From a bacterium (GTDB lineage: Bacteria > Planctomycetota > Planctomycetia > Planctomycetales > Planctomycetaceae): a stretch of 64,000 bases of DNA. The translations under genes and the position numbers were made by a program. This document shows, in pieces, positions 52,281-61,208 of this stretch (its first letter is position 1; each line of letters begins with the position of its first letter). Location of the stretch: positions 1 through 64,000 of the forward strand of contig WGMU01000139.1 of NCBI GenBank assembly GCA_016124895.1. The letters run 5' to 3'. The notes under the pieces are model-generated. The model saw only the letters and a program-made list of their open reading frames with translations, was not told the DNA's origin and made no database searches.

Positions 52281-52344
52281 ATTACGGAGGTTTCTGAGGA
52301 GCCAGGGAACCAAACCAGGTCACCTTAGGAAAGGCTGAAAACTC
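52281..52344 (+). promoter_or_regulatory. Flagellin leader with multiple GGA motifs (candidate CsrA sites)
   Basis: GGA triplets are at 52286-52288 (TTACGGAGG), 52298-52300 (TGAGGAGC), 52306-52308 (CAGGGAAC) and 52328-52330 (TTAGGAAAGG, the ribosome site). A GC-rich hairpin-forming stretch (CCGCCGCCCGGCGG) precedes them. CsrA typically binds GGA in such leaders and blocks ribosome access; with csrA directly upstream, this is a plausible target. Confidence 0.6.
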
Positions 52345-54839
52345 ATGACTCGCATCAACACCAACGTCGCATCTATCCGTGGTCTGCGCAACTTGAACAA
52401 AGCCAATTCCGGTCTTGATACGGCGTTGCAGCGGCTGTCGACCGGTTCGCAGATCAACTCCGGCAAGGACAATCCTTCCGGTCTGATCGCCGGCGAGTCA
52501 CTGCGGCTGCAGATCACGACGATTCAGCAGTCGATCAGTAACAGCAACAGGGCCAGCAACGTGCTCGCGACGGCTGACGGTGCTCTGGGTGAAGTCGGCG
52601 GCCTGCTTAATCAGATCCGCGGCCTCGTGCAGCAGGGCCTCAACGGCGGTGCTCTGTCGAGCACAGAAATCGAAGCGAATCAGCAGCAGATTGATGCCGC
52701 GCTGAACGCCATCAACCGCATTTCTGCCAACACAACGTTCGCTGGTGACAAACTGATCGACGGTTCGAAGTCGTTCACAACCAGTGTCAGCACGACCGAC
52801 GCATCGAAACTCAGTGACTATCAGGTCAACGAAGCACTGCTGGGTTCCAGCAGTTCAAAGTCGATCGATGCGAAAGTGACCAGTGCTGCAGAAAAAGCCG
52901 AACTGCGTTACTCGGGTGGGGCGATTACGTCCGCGACGACGCTGGAACTTCGCGGGTCCAGTGGGACGCAACTCCTCAATTTCGATGCTGGCAGCACGGT
53001 GGCCAACGTCCGCGACGCGATCAACGCCGTCAGCGACGCAACCGGTGTCAGCGCCGCGATCGGCAATGGCCTGACGCTGACCAGTGATGCCAAAGCCGGC
53101 ACGTACACGCTGAGCACCAACGCAATTAAAAACTCGCTAAGCGTTACTGCAGGTACGGGAACAATTGATTTCGCAGACCTGCGAGGGACTGCAACTGAAG
53201 GAACGGACGCGACGCTTGGCGGTACGCTGTCCGTATCCTTTGTCGATAATACGGCGAGCAGTGCAAGCTCGTCGGTGTCCGCGATCACTACTGATGCCAA
53301 CGGTAACATCAACATAGAGATCGAACTCAAGGACGACGGCTCAGGTAACTCGCTGGCCGACTACAGTGATATCGCTGCTGCGATTTCCGGAAATGCGTAT
53401 GCTGCGTCACTTGTGTCAGTTTCCGACAACGGTTCAGACGCGGCTGTCGATGTGGCGGCCGCTGCCGACCTGACCGGTGGTGTCGACGGGGAATCGGTCA
53501 CGTTTTCGGACCGTCGTGCGTCGGCAACGCAAGGCGCGTTTGCTACGCTCGGTGGTAGCCTGTCGATCGATCTGAACTCGGCTGGATCGACGCAGGCGAC
53601 GGCTTCGACGGATGCCAACGGGAATGTGACAGTGAGCGTCGATATTGCCTCCGGTGCGACTCTGCAGGATGTCGTCGATGCAATCGCCGCCGACCAGACG
53701 GCTGGTGGAGCTGCGGAATTCATCACCACCGATGTTACCAACATTGGGACGGGCACGACGCTCGTCGCTGACAGCGGTGGAGCTCAAGCCTTTGCTGACG
53801 GTCACGACGGTCTGAACAATGACGTGTCATTCACCGACGTCCGATCGGATCCGAGTGCCGGCACGGTACGCATTGACTTTAATAATGCGGGCGCAAGTCA
53901 GACGCTGGCTGTCAACGTTTCCAGCAGTGGAGACGACCACGATATCACTGTGACGCTTGCCACAGACGCCGACGGAAACATCACGTCCACCGCGGCAGAC
54001 ATTGTTGCCCTGCTTAATGCCGATTCCACAGTCAACGTCCTGGTCAACGCCTCGTACGAAGGCGACGGCTCGGAAGCTGTTGATGATTCGGGCGGGCTGG
54101 CGAACGGTGTTGTTGATGCCGGCAGTGGCGCTCTGGTTCTGACCAGCGATAACTACGGCTCGGATCAGTTTGTCGAAGTGAACGTGCTCAATGGTTCGTT
54201 CCAGACGACTCTGAATGACAGCACAACCGTTGCTGGCCGCGACGCCGGTGCCGATATCGGAGTTCAGATCAACGGTCTGTCGGCTCAGACGAAGGGTCTG
54301 ACGGCCACAATCAAGACCAGCTCGCTGGACGCGTCCGTCTCGTTCACCGCCGCAGCCAACACGGTCGACAATACTGCCTCGATCACAATCTCTGGTGGCG
54401 GAGCCACGTTCCAGATCGGCCAGGAAGTGTCACCGTCAGGTCAGCTCGGCATCGGCATCGAAGCCGTTAACACGGCCCGTCTGGGTGGCGTGACCGGCAA
54501 GCTGCACGAACTCGGTTCGGGTGGCGGCAAGAGCCTGCTGGATGTTGGCCCCGGTCAGTCGGGTGCCGATCTTGTGAAGATCGTTGATGAAGCTCTGCAG
54601 CGTGTCTCGACTCTGCGAGGCCGTCTGGGAGCGATTCAGAAAAACGTCATTGAGACCAACGTCTCGGCCCTGGGCGTCGCTCTGGAAACATCTCGCAGGC
54701 CCGCAGTTCGATCGTCGATACGGACTTCGCTTCGGCGACAGCGGACCTGACCCGCGGTCAGATTCTCAGCCAGGCCGGCATCTCGGTGTTGGCGATCGCC
54801 AATCAGCAGCCGCAGCAGGTCCTCTCGCTCCTCGGCTAA
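52345..54839 (+). CDS. fliC: Flagellin with a large central domain; one-base frameshift near the 3' end
   Basis: Filament subunit. [47 protein letters not shown] is the standard N-terminal D0/D1 domain. In the frame from 52345 the protein ends at 54750 with a non-flagellin tail, but the next frame after about 54688 encodes [50 protein letters not shown], the perfect flagellin C-terminus, ending at 54839. One A appears missing in GAAACATC (expected GAAAACATC). If corrected the product is 831 residues, far longer than usual, because the middle (about 274-592) holds three similar modules of about 110 residues. A flagellin IN-type motif lies near 215-235. Confidence 0.9.
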
Positions 54840-54903
54840 TCGCCGCAGAGGAACGTAACGCTGAACCGCTCAGGCAACTGAGCCCTGCATCAGAAGTAGC
54901 ACA

Positions 54904-54937
54904 ACGGCGTCCCGGTTTCGATCGGGACGCCGTTTTT
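54904..54937 (+). terminator. Intrinsic terminator after flagellin
   Basis: A perfect 11-base stem, ACGGCGTCCCG (54904-54914) with CGGGACGCCGT (54923-54933), followed by TTTTT. It is placed 65 bases after the corrected flagellin stop, which supports the longer reading. Confidence 0.92.
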
Positions 54938-54982
54938 CGTTGAGTCTTTGAGGTTGCCCTCAGCGCTTCGTTTGACCGCGAG

Positions 54983-55072
54983 CCGCAGGCGTGCGCTCGT
55001 CGTTGGGCGTTGTGGTCAATGTCTCAGGCCGACCCGGCAAAGACTGTCAGTGCAGAACGCGTACGCCTGCGG
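54983..55072. repeat. Palindromic repeat sharing the CCGCAGGCG core
   Basis: CCGCAGGCGTGCGC (54983-54996) and GCGTACGCCTGCGG (55059-55072) pair at 13 of 14 positions. The core is also found in the palindrome at 5832-5912. It lies between the flagellin terminator and the convergent membrane-protein gene. Confidence 0.65.
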
Positions 55073-55122
55073 CCAAACGATTGGACGAACGAAGGCCGGC
55101 GGCTCGACCGGTCCGCTACTCG

Positions 55123-56508
55123 TCAGGCCAGAGTTGTCAGTGCAAGAATTACGGCAGCAATGGCGCCGCTGCCTGCAAGGCACAGAGCGACAGTCAACGG
55201 TCCGCGGTAGTAGCCCTTCGTGAGCCAGTTCAGCAGCAGGTACAGAGCCGTCAGGCTGCCGACGACAATGAGGATGCCAAGTCCACTGTCGACGCGTCTG
55301 GCCGTCTGGCGTTGAGAGGCGGCTGCGTACTGGCGGCTCTCCTTCAGCGAAGCCTGAATCATGTCCTGCAGATTCGTTGCGCCGATGTCGAGCAGAATCG
55401 CCTCCCGGTAAACCTCGCCGTAGGGGCGTTTCAATTTCTGGACGAAACGGTCAGCGATGTATTTTCCGGCTTCGAGTTGCTCCAGCATGATCAGACTGGC
55501 CGGGCGAGGCAGCCCCTGGTTCCTGCGCGGGTCGATCAGAAAACCAAGCCGGCTGGCAGCCTGTTCCAGCACATCTCGCGACGCTTCTTCGGCGGACGAT
55601 GCCAACTGGCTGCATCGCAGAACGAGATACGTCGTTCCGTGTCGCAGTGAAAGAAACTCACTGGTCGAGGTCAGCCAGGGCTTCTCGACAAATCGCGTGC
55701 TGTGGCTCAAACGCCAGGTGTGTCCCTTGAAATCGGCGCGCAAGGTACCGCTGATCTCGGTGCTGTTGCCTCGTCCGGCCGCAGATGCGTAGCCGCGTTT
55801 TCGACTGACGAACTGAGAAACACTCAATTCGATCGTGACCTCGCCGGCTTTCAATTCGCCGTCTTTCTGAGGCTCTGGCGTCGTTGTCACCAGTGTCCCG
55901 GCCTCGGGAAACTGTTTCCGAACCAGTTCATCCATGGCTTCGAGAATCGCAAGTTCGTCAATGTCCGGAGTGCGGTTCTGACTGGTCAGTCGAATGAGTA
56001 CCGGCCTGTCAACTCCCTTCGACAGGATCTTGTCCAAATGGCCTGCCCAGTCGCGAATCAGCGCTCGTCCGGCGAGTTCTGCCGACGGATAAACATCGGC
56101 CTCGAACTGCTCATCGACTTCCGGCAGCCACGCGGTGGAGACGTCAGTCGACGTCACGGCGACCGGTGCGAGTTCGCGGCCGGCACGGTCGTCAGGCAGC
56201 CGGTCGTCCTGGATCCGGGGTTCGAGCTGTTGTCGTTCCGCTTCCTGGCGACGTTGCTGTTCGAGCAAATCCCGTTCAAGCGTCTTCAGTCGGGCCTCGG
56301 TTTCGATCCGCCGCATGGCGGCTGTCTGATCAGTTCGAATCTGAATGATCACGCCGAATGCGACGGCAATAAGAAACGCCACAAGCGTTGCCACAACAAC
56401 CCGCGAGTGCCGGCTGCCGAGAAACCAGAAGATCACCAGAGCGGCGACAACAATGCCCCCACCAAGCAGCGAGATCAGAAACAGGTCAGGCGCAGTGTCA
56501 ACGGGCAT
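55123..56508 (-). CDS. Hypothetical membrane protein downstream of Ser/Thr kinase
   Basis: 461 residues from ATG 56508, two bases after the kinase stop. Two N-terminal spans (LFLISLLGGGIVVAALVIFWF and VVVATLVAFLIAVAFGVIIQI, about 9-58), then a charged coiled-coil (RRIETEARLKTLERDLLEQQRRQEAERQQ), a soluble middle domain (DRPVLIRLTSQNRTPDIDELAILEAMDELVRKQFPEAG...TIELSVSQFVSRKRG), and two C-terminal spans (LGILIVVGSLTALYLLLNW and ALCLAGSGAIAAVILALTTL). No family recognised. Tight coupling to the kinase suggests it is a partner or substrate. Confidence 0.78.
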   Translation of the reverse strand: MPVDTAPDLFLISLLGGGIVVAALVIFWFLGSRHSRVVVATLVAFLIAVAFGVIIQIRTDQTAAMRRIETEARLKTLERDLLEQQRRQEAERQQLEPRIQDDRLPDDRAGRELAPVAVTSTDVSTAWLPEVDEQFEADVYPSAELAGRALIRDWAGHLDKILSKGVDRPVLIRLTSQNRTPDIDELAILEAMDELVRKQFPEAGTLVTTTPEPQKDGELKAGEVTIELSVSQFVSRKRGYASAAGRGNSTEISGTLRADFKGHTWRLSHSTRFVEKPWLTSTSEFLSLRHGTTYLVLRCSQLASSAEEASRDVLEQAASRLGFLIDPRRNQGLPRPASLIMLEQLEAGKYIADRFVQKLKRPYGEVYREAILLDIGATNLQDMIQASLKESRQYAAASQRQTARRVDSGLGILIVVGSLTALYLLLNWLTKGYYRGPLTVALCLAGSGAIAAVILALTTLA

Positions 56509-56510
56509 GA

Positions 56511-59285
56511 TCAGGCTTCCTGTTTCGTGGGAACCTGCTGAGCAGTCGTGAGTTTTGCCATCTGACGTGATGGCAAGGCGAGGATCAGCAGCGCGACTGT
56601 GAATGCGGCGGCGGCTCCAACGCAACTGGGAACCAAATCGTTGCTCCGCAGAAAGACCTCAAGGACGAGTCCGATCTTTGCCTGCCCAAGTCCCTCAGCA
56701 ACGCGGCTCCACTGGATGCGGGAAAAGGCCTCCAGCAGCAGGCAGTAAGTCATCCCGAAGGGGATTGCCGCCAGAGGGACTTTCAACAGGTGACTCAGCC
56801 CTGACGACCGTCGCGAGGCCATCAGCAGACCGGCCGCAATCGTCGCCAGAATACCACTCAGAAGTTGCAGCAGCTCACGCTGCAGTTCAGGCCAGTTTTT
56901 CGTGCCAAATACTGCTTCGAGATCAGAACCGGTCAGATCGAAGCCGCGGAAGACGTCAGCAGCAATCATCTCCGGCAGGTCGATCGCGAGAAGAAAACCG
57001 ACCATCACCGTTGCCGTCAGTGCCAGACCACCAAGTACCGCAAGGCCGTTACTGACCAGCGAAGCCGCCGGTACCGACGAGAGGCCGTTGACGGGCTCGC
57101 TGGTTCCGCGACTTCGCAGCGGTCGTCCTGCAGCGTCGCGGAACTCGCCCAGCGCGATCAGGATCAGATCGACAAGCTGTCCGACGCCGACCAATCCGAA
57201 TGTGAACAGCCACAGCAGCCCGCTGCCGATTCGACCGGATACGAATCGGTGCAGTCCGCAGATCGGCACAAAACCAAACGTCACAAACGGCAGCAGACAG
57301 AGCACCAGTGCGGCGAACCTCGAAGGCGCTGCGTCGGGCAACTCGTCACCGCGTGAGACTTCGTGGCGGATGCTCGTCGCGGAACCATCAGTGAAGCTGC
57401 TCGCGGTCGCGTTGCCATCAGCCGCTCGGAGATCGGAGTCTCTCGCCAGCGTTTCAGCAGCCCCGAAATCGTTGGCTGCCCGACTTGCCGCTGCGAGTGG
57501 TGCTCCAGAGTCCCAGCCGGCTTTACCGGACTGCGGCCGATCGAGCGACCGCAGCTCGGCGGCGATATCGGGAAATCGGAATCCGTACCAGGCACCGAAA
57601 GCCTCGCGGGCAGACGTCAGCCACCTGACGCTGTCAGGGAGTCGCCGCGAGGAGGCCGAGTCGAATTCAGAGATTGCCTGAACAGCCAGAGCCGCTGCAC
57701 CAGCGATCGCGGCAGCAGCGAGGGGCTCTCCATTTGTCAGTTCGCTGGCGATCAACGCGATCAACGCCGCGCCGAGGCACGGAGTCAGTCGGATACGGCC
57801 GGCACGCGAGCGAGCGGCCAGCCACTGCCAGTCCATCACAAGCAGTGGGAGCATTGTTGCCATGATGGTGCCGTCGCCTGTCCCTGTACCAAGGATGATG
57901 CCATTGTGGACATTGAATGGATGAAACGCCTCCTCAAAAAACATGCCGGCCAGCCCGGCAACAATCATCATGGCCAGCCGGCTGAAGATACTCGGTATCC
58001 CGGACTGCCCGCCCGGAATCCAGGCAGTCGCCAGCTTAACCGTTAGCACAATTGATCCCAGGATGAAAAACTGGCCCCATAGTTCTGCGTCGTCGAGCAT
58101 GTGGAACCCAGGGCGTCGATTCAGCAGGATGCCGTTGGAGATGAAGGCCATCATGGTCAGCACCGTAAGTGCGAAGAAGACTCGTCGGCCGAGTGAGATG
58201 GCATCTTCCGAGCGTCTCACCCGATCAGCGTAGCGGGCCGGTGCGAGACAGAACGCGGCTCCGATTCGCGACCAGAGTCGCCCCAGATGGTACGGCGTTG
58301 ATTCGGAGTGGCTGCTCGAAGTGACAGGTCTGCGCGGCGTCCAGTGCTGGGCCCCGTTGCTTTCAAGAACGTTCTGGGCACCAGATGCCCGTTGCGCTGT
58401 GGCCGCGGCCTGTTTGCGGCCAGCAGTTGCGGCAGCTCGTCTGGCGACCATCGTCAGGCTGTTCGGGCTGAATGTGCTCACGCCGTCGACGACGGCCGCG
58501 TTGCCGAACAGATCAGCGACCAGTTCGTCGACGCTCTGGTAACGCTCGGTCGGGTCTTTCGCCAGTGCCTTACAGACGACCGACGCGTACGGCTCGTCGA
58601 GTGTTGACACGTCTACGTCGCCCGTCATGTGTTTCATCAGGACTTCGCCCATCGTCTCACCAACGAACGGAGGCTGACCGGTCAGCATTTCGTAGAGCAG
58701 CACTCCCAGCGCGTAGATATCGACAGTCCGGTCGTAACGGCCGACGCCAATCTCCGGAGCCATATAGTGAACGGTGCCGACGGTCAGCGTGTGTCCGCTG
58801 CGGTGGCTTGCCGTGATCACCTTGCTGAGGCTGTAGTCGCCGACTTTGACGTATCCGTCCTCGAAGAAGACGTTGTGCGGCTTCAGGTCGCGATGCACGA
58901 TCCCGTTGTCGTGCAGCAGAGCGAGTCCTTTAGCGATCTCGCGGATGAACCACGCGGCCTTGTCCGGACCGAGTCCGTCCGGTGATTCATCCAGCAGGTC
59001 CCGCAGCGATGGTCCGGCGACGTATTCCATGATGACAAACGGGTCGCCGCGGTCGCTGTATCTGACATCAAAGATCGACACCAGGTGTGGTGACTTGAGG
59101 TTCATGCAGTGGCTGATTCCACGCAGCTCGATGTCTTCGTAATTCTGCACGGCTTTGAGTGCGACCTGCCGGCCGGAATCGCTGACCGCGTAATAGACCT
59201 CGCCGAACCCGCCGCGCCCGAGCGCCTGCTCGATCGTAAAGCCGTCCAGCGGCCGGTCGCCGTTCTGATATCGATAAGTGGCCAT
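56511..59285 (-). CDS. Ser/Thr protein kinase with multi-span C-terminus and TM2-like domain
   Basis: 924 residues. Kinase domain 14-270: GRGGFG at 23-28, VALK lysine near 44, catalytic loop HRDLKPHN at 131-138, DYS at 150-152 in place of DFG (the metal-binding Asp is kept), and HYMAPEIG. The long C-terminal part has many hydrophobic spans, including one block near 365-560 and a TM2-like domain near 690-750 (LLPFVTFGFVPICGLHRFVSGRIGSGLLWLFTFGLVGVGQLVDLILI). Probably active. It lies between an FHA protein and a membrane protein, all on the same strand with short spacing. Confidence 0.93.
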   Translation of the reverse strand: MATYRYQNGDRPLDGFTIEQALGRGGFGEVYYAVSDSGRQVALKAVQNYEDIELRGISHCMNLKSPHLVSIFDVRYSDRGDPFVIMEYVAGPSLRDLLDESPDGLGPDKAAWFIREIAKGLALLHDNGIVHRDLKPHNVFFEDGYVKVGDYSLSKVITASHRSGHTLTVGTVHYMAPEIGVGRYDRTVDIYALGVLLYEMLTGQPPFVGETMGEVLMKHMTGDVDVSTLDEPYASVVCKALAKDPTERYQSVDELVADLFGNAAVVDGVSTFSPNSLTMVARRAAATAGRKQAAATAQRASGAQNVLESNGAQHWTPRRPVTSSSHSESTPYHLGRLWSRIGAAFCLAPARYADRVRRSEDAISLGRRVFFALTVLTMMAFISNGILLNRRPGFHMLDDAELWGQFFILGSIVLTVKLATAWIPGGQSGIPSIFSRLAMMIVAGLAGMFFEEAFHPFNVHNGIILGTGTGDGTIMATMLPLLVMDWQWLAARSRAGRIRLTPCLGAALIALIASELTNGEPLAAAAIAGAAALAVQAISEFDSASSRRLPDSVRWLTSAREAFGAWYGFRFPDIAAELRSLDRPQSGKAGWDSGAPLAAASRAANDFGAAETLARDSDLRAADGNATASSFTDGSATSIRHEVSRGDELPDAAPSRFAALVLCLLPFVTFGFVPICGLHRFVSGRIGSGLLWLFTFGLVGVGQLVDLILIALGEFRDAAGRPLRSRGTSEPVNGLSSVPAASLVSNGLAVLGGLALTATVMVGFLLAIDLPEMIAADVFRGFDLTGSDLEAVFGTKNWPELQRELLQLLSGILATIAAGLLMASRRSSGLSHLLKVPLAAIPFGMTYCLLLEAFSRIQWSRVAEGLGQAKIGLVLEVFLRSNDLVPSCVGAAAAFTVALLILALPSRQMAKLTTAQQVPTKQEA

Positions 59286-59399
59286 GGCTCAGTTCGCGAT
59301 TTGAGTGTCAGAAGCGCTGCCGCGAAGCTCGCGAAGAGTTTCGGTGGTGAGAAGCAGCCGAAAGCCTGCGCGACGTTCGCTGCTCAGGATGCAGAGAAT

Positions 59400-60992
59400 T
59401 CAGAGTTCAATACTCGACAGCCTCAAGCGGACACCGCCGACGTCGACGGATTCGCCTGGTTCAACAGGAATAGGAGCGATCGGATCCCGTCCAGCCTGCC
59501 GAGCGGCGAAGCCATTACGGGCAAAGAAACGACCGTCGCGCTGAAAAAGCACGAGGGGTTGTTCCAGCGAGCGATTGACAACGTGACTGGTCCGCGCCGC
59601 GCCGGCAATCAGCGTCTCATCGAACAGGACGACGGTGCGGATGTCCGATCTCGAAAGGCGCGTTCCGGTCAGGTCGATTGAAGCGGAATGACTGACCGAA
59701 GTCGGACGGCGGAATCGCAGACGGCAACGCGGGCCAAAGGCCAGCTTTGCGTCTGCAGGCAACAGCTTCTCGCGGCACTTTACGCCGTCGATCCAGCACT
59801 CGCCGCCAGCCAGAACCTGATAGTCTCCGCCGTGTCGCGTCAGCAGCGCTGGTGCGTCGCCGCTGTAACCGGTCAGTGGAAGATCGCAATGCCCCGCGCG
59901 GCTTGCGTTTCCAATGCTCAGCGACGACGACGTCAGCAGCAGCGCGCTGCCGGCTCCGTCAATCTGCAGCAGCAGTTGATCGCTCGTCGCCTGCGAGCGG
60001 GCCGAGTGCTGCTGCTCTGCCGCGCCAGGACGGCGCTCGATCGAGCGGACTTCGATATGCGGTCCTGGGATGTCCGGTGACGTCTGGCCGCCTCGCGATG
60101 CGTCCGCCAGCAGCGACAGCGGACTGGCCTGCAGTTCGCCAGTGAGTTCGGCCGCTTGTTGCGTGTTCTCCTGCAGTGTCTTCAGCCACTCTGCTTCCGG
60201 CAGCAGCGTCCTCAACTGGCGGATCGTTCGCAGCGCGTTGTCGAAGCGCGACTGCTTGATCGCCTGCGACGCGACACGGCCGAGAGAGACGATCTGATCG
60301 AATTCCTCGAGCCCCGGGTCGAGTGGCACGAGCGGTCGTACACGTTCCGTGAGTGCCTGCACCCGGTCAAGCCGGCCAGCATTGATCTCACTCAGAAGCT
60401 GATCGACAACCGGTCCGGTCACCTGATCGACGAGGCTCGACAGTGACTCATGTTTCGGATTGAGCGAGTGGAGTTCGGCGATCGCAGAAACCGCGTCGTT
60501 CGTCCGGCCGGACTCGACGAGCTGCGCGGCACGTTCAGCCGCGGCGTCGATCCGCGATCGTTTCGCTGCGAGCTGGTCGCTCAGCCGATCCGCTGCCGAA
60601 TCGTCCGACGCGGCCCGCTGCAGAAGCTGTTCGCCAAGTTCGCAGTTGCCAGCGTCGACTTCACGCTGTGCCTCACTGAGCAGAACCCGTTCGCGCCGCC
60701 GCTGTCGATCGTCGGTCGCGATGATCAGGTCAAGCTTCGCCTGCAGCTCGGCAATGCGAGCCGCGTTGCCGCCAAGCTGTCGGGCAATTCCGAGATCCTG
60801 CTGCGCTGCCGAGCAACAATCGGCCGCGAGGTGCTCCGTCGCACGGTCGAGCAGCGCAGTGACAAGTTTCGTGATCAGCACCTGCCCGTCCCGGTGCTCG
60901 CGAACAACAGGTTCGACGGCCAGTGAAGCCGCCTCGTCCAGCCGTCCGTCCCGCAACGCGGTTTCTGCCTGTTTGAGTCGCAGATTAAACAC
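59400..60992 (-). CDS. FHA-domain protein with N-terminal helical repeats
   Basis: 530 residues. I choose GTG 60992 (VFNLRLKQAETALRDGRLDEAASLAVE), with GCGGAG 8 bases upstream; the open frame beyond it runs into a repeat element. Residues 1-300 are TPR-like helices rich in Ala, Leu and Arg. The C-terminal region (about 360-530) has two beta-rich segments; LLLTSSSLSIGNASRAGHCDLPLTGYSGDAPALLTRHGGDYQVLAG...GVKCREKLLPADAKLAFGPRCRLRFRRP is FHA-like. It directly precedes the kinase and may recruit phosphorylated partners. Confidence 0.8.
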   Translation of the reverse strand: MFNLRLKQAETALRDGRLDEAASLAVEPVVREHRDGQVLITKLVTALLDRATEHLAADCCSAAQQDLGIARQLGGNAARIAELQAKLDLIIATDDRQRRRERVLLSEAQREVDAGNCELGEQLLQRAASDDSAADRLSDQLAAKRSRIDAAAERAAQLVESGRTNDAVSAIAELHSLNPKHESLSSLVDQVTGPVVDQLLSEINAGRLDRVQALTERVRPLVPLDPGLEEFDQIVSLGRVASQAIKQSRFDNALRTIRQLRTLLPEAEWLKTLQENTQQAAELTGELQASPLSLLADASRGGQTSPDIPGPHIEVRSIERRPGAAEQQHSARSQATSDQLLLQIDGAGSALLLTSSSLSIGNASRAGHCDLPLTGYSGDAPALLTRHGGDYQVLAGGECWIDGVKCREKLLPADAKLAFGPRCRLRFRRPTSVSHSASIDLTGTRLSRSDIRTVVLFDETLIAGAARTSHVVNRSLEQPLVLFQRDGRFFARNGFAARQAGRDPIAPIPVEPGESVDVGGVRLRLSSIEL

Positions 60993-61065
60993 GACGGACT
61001 CCGCAGAAGGGACAAAACGGACAGGGAGAATAACGGTGACGGCCTCGCGGCGCCTCACCACACAG

Positions 61066-61169
61066 CTCGTTCCCATGCTCTGCGTGGGAAAGTTGCGGCA
61101 GGACGCTCTGCGTCCGAAATCGCCGCGGAGCGGCAGATCATGTATCCCCATGGAGACCGTGGGAACGAG
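61066..61169. repeat. Nested palindromic element (CTCGTTCCCA arms)
   Basis: Arms 61066-61088 and 61147-61169 pair at about 19 of 23 positions (ends CTCGTTCCCA and TGGGAACGAG, exact). Inside is a short perfect hairpin, GGACGC-TCT-GCGTCC (about 61101-61115). It lies between the FHA gene and the coiled-coil gene, both minus strand, and has a MITE-like form. Confidence 0.78.
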
Positions 61170-61208
61170 TGCCCGCGTTTCGTTTGCAGAGCGAACAACA
61201 ACTTTTTG

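Larger units (their letters stand above)
51285..52344. other. Long interval between csrA and the flagellin gene
   Basis: 1060 bases. A terminator lies near 51466-51492. The remaining part up to about 52200 has only short frames with no family features. The last 140 bases are the flagellin leader. A CCGATAG-like stretch near 51800 resembles a flagellar sigma factor -10 element but lacks a matching -35 and lies too far upstream to assign. Confidence 0.45.
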
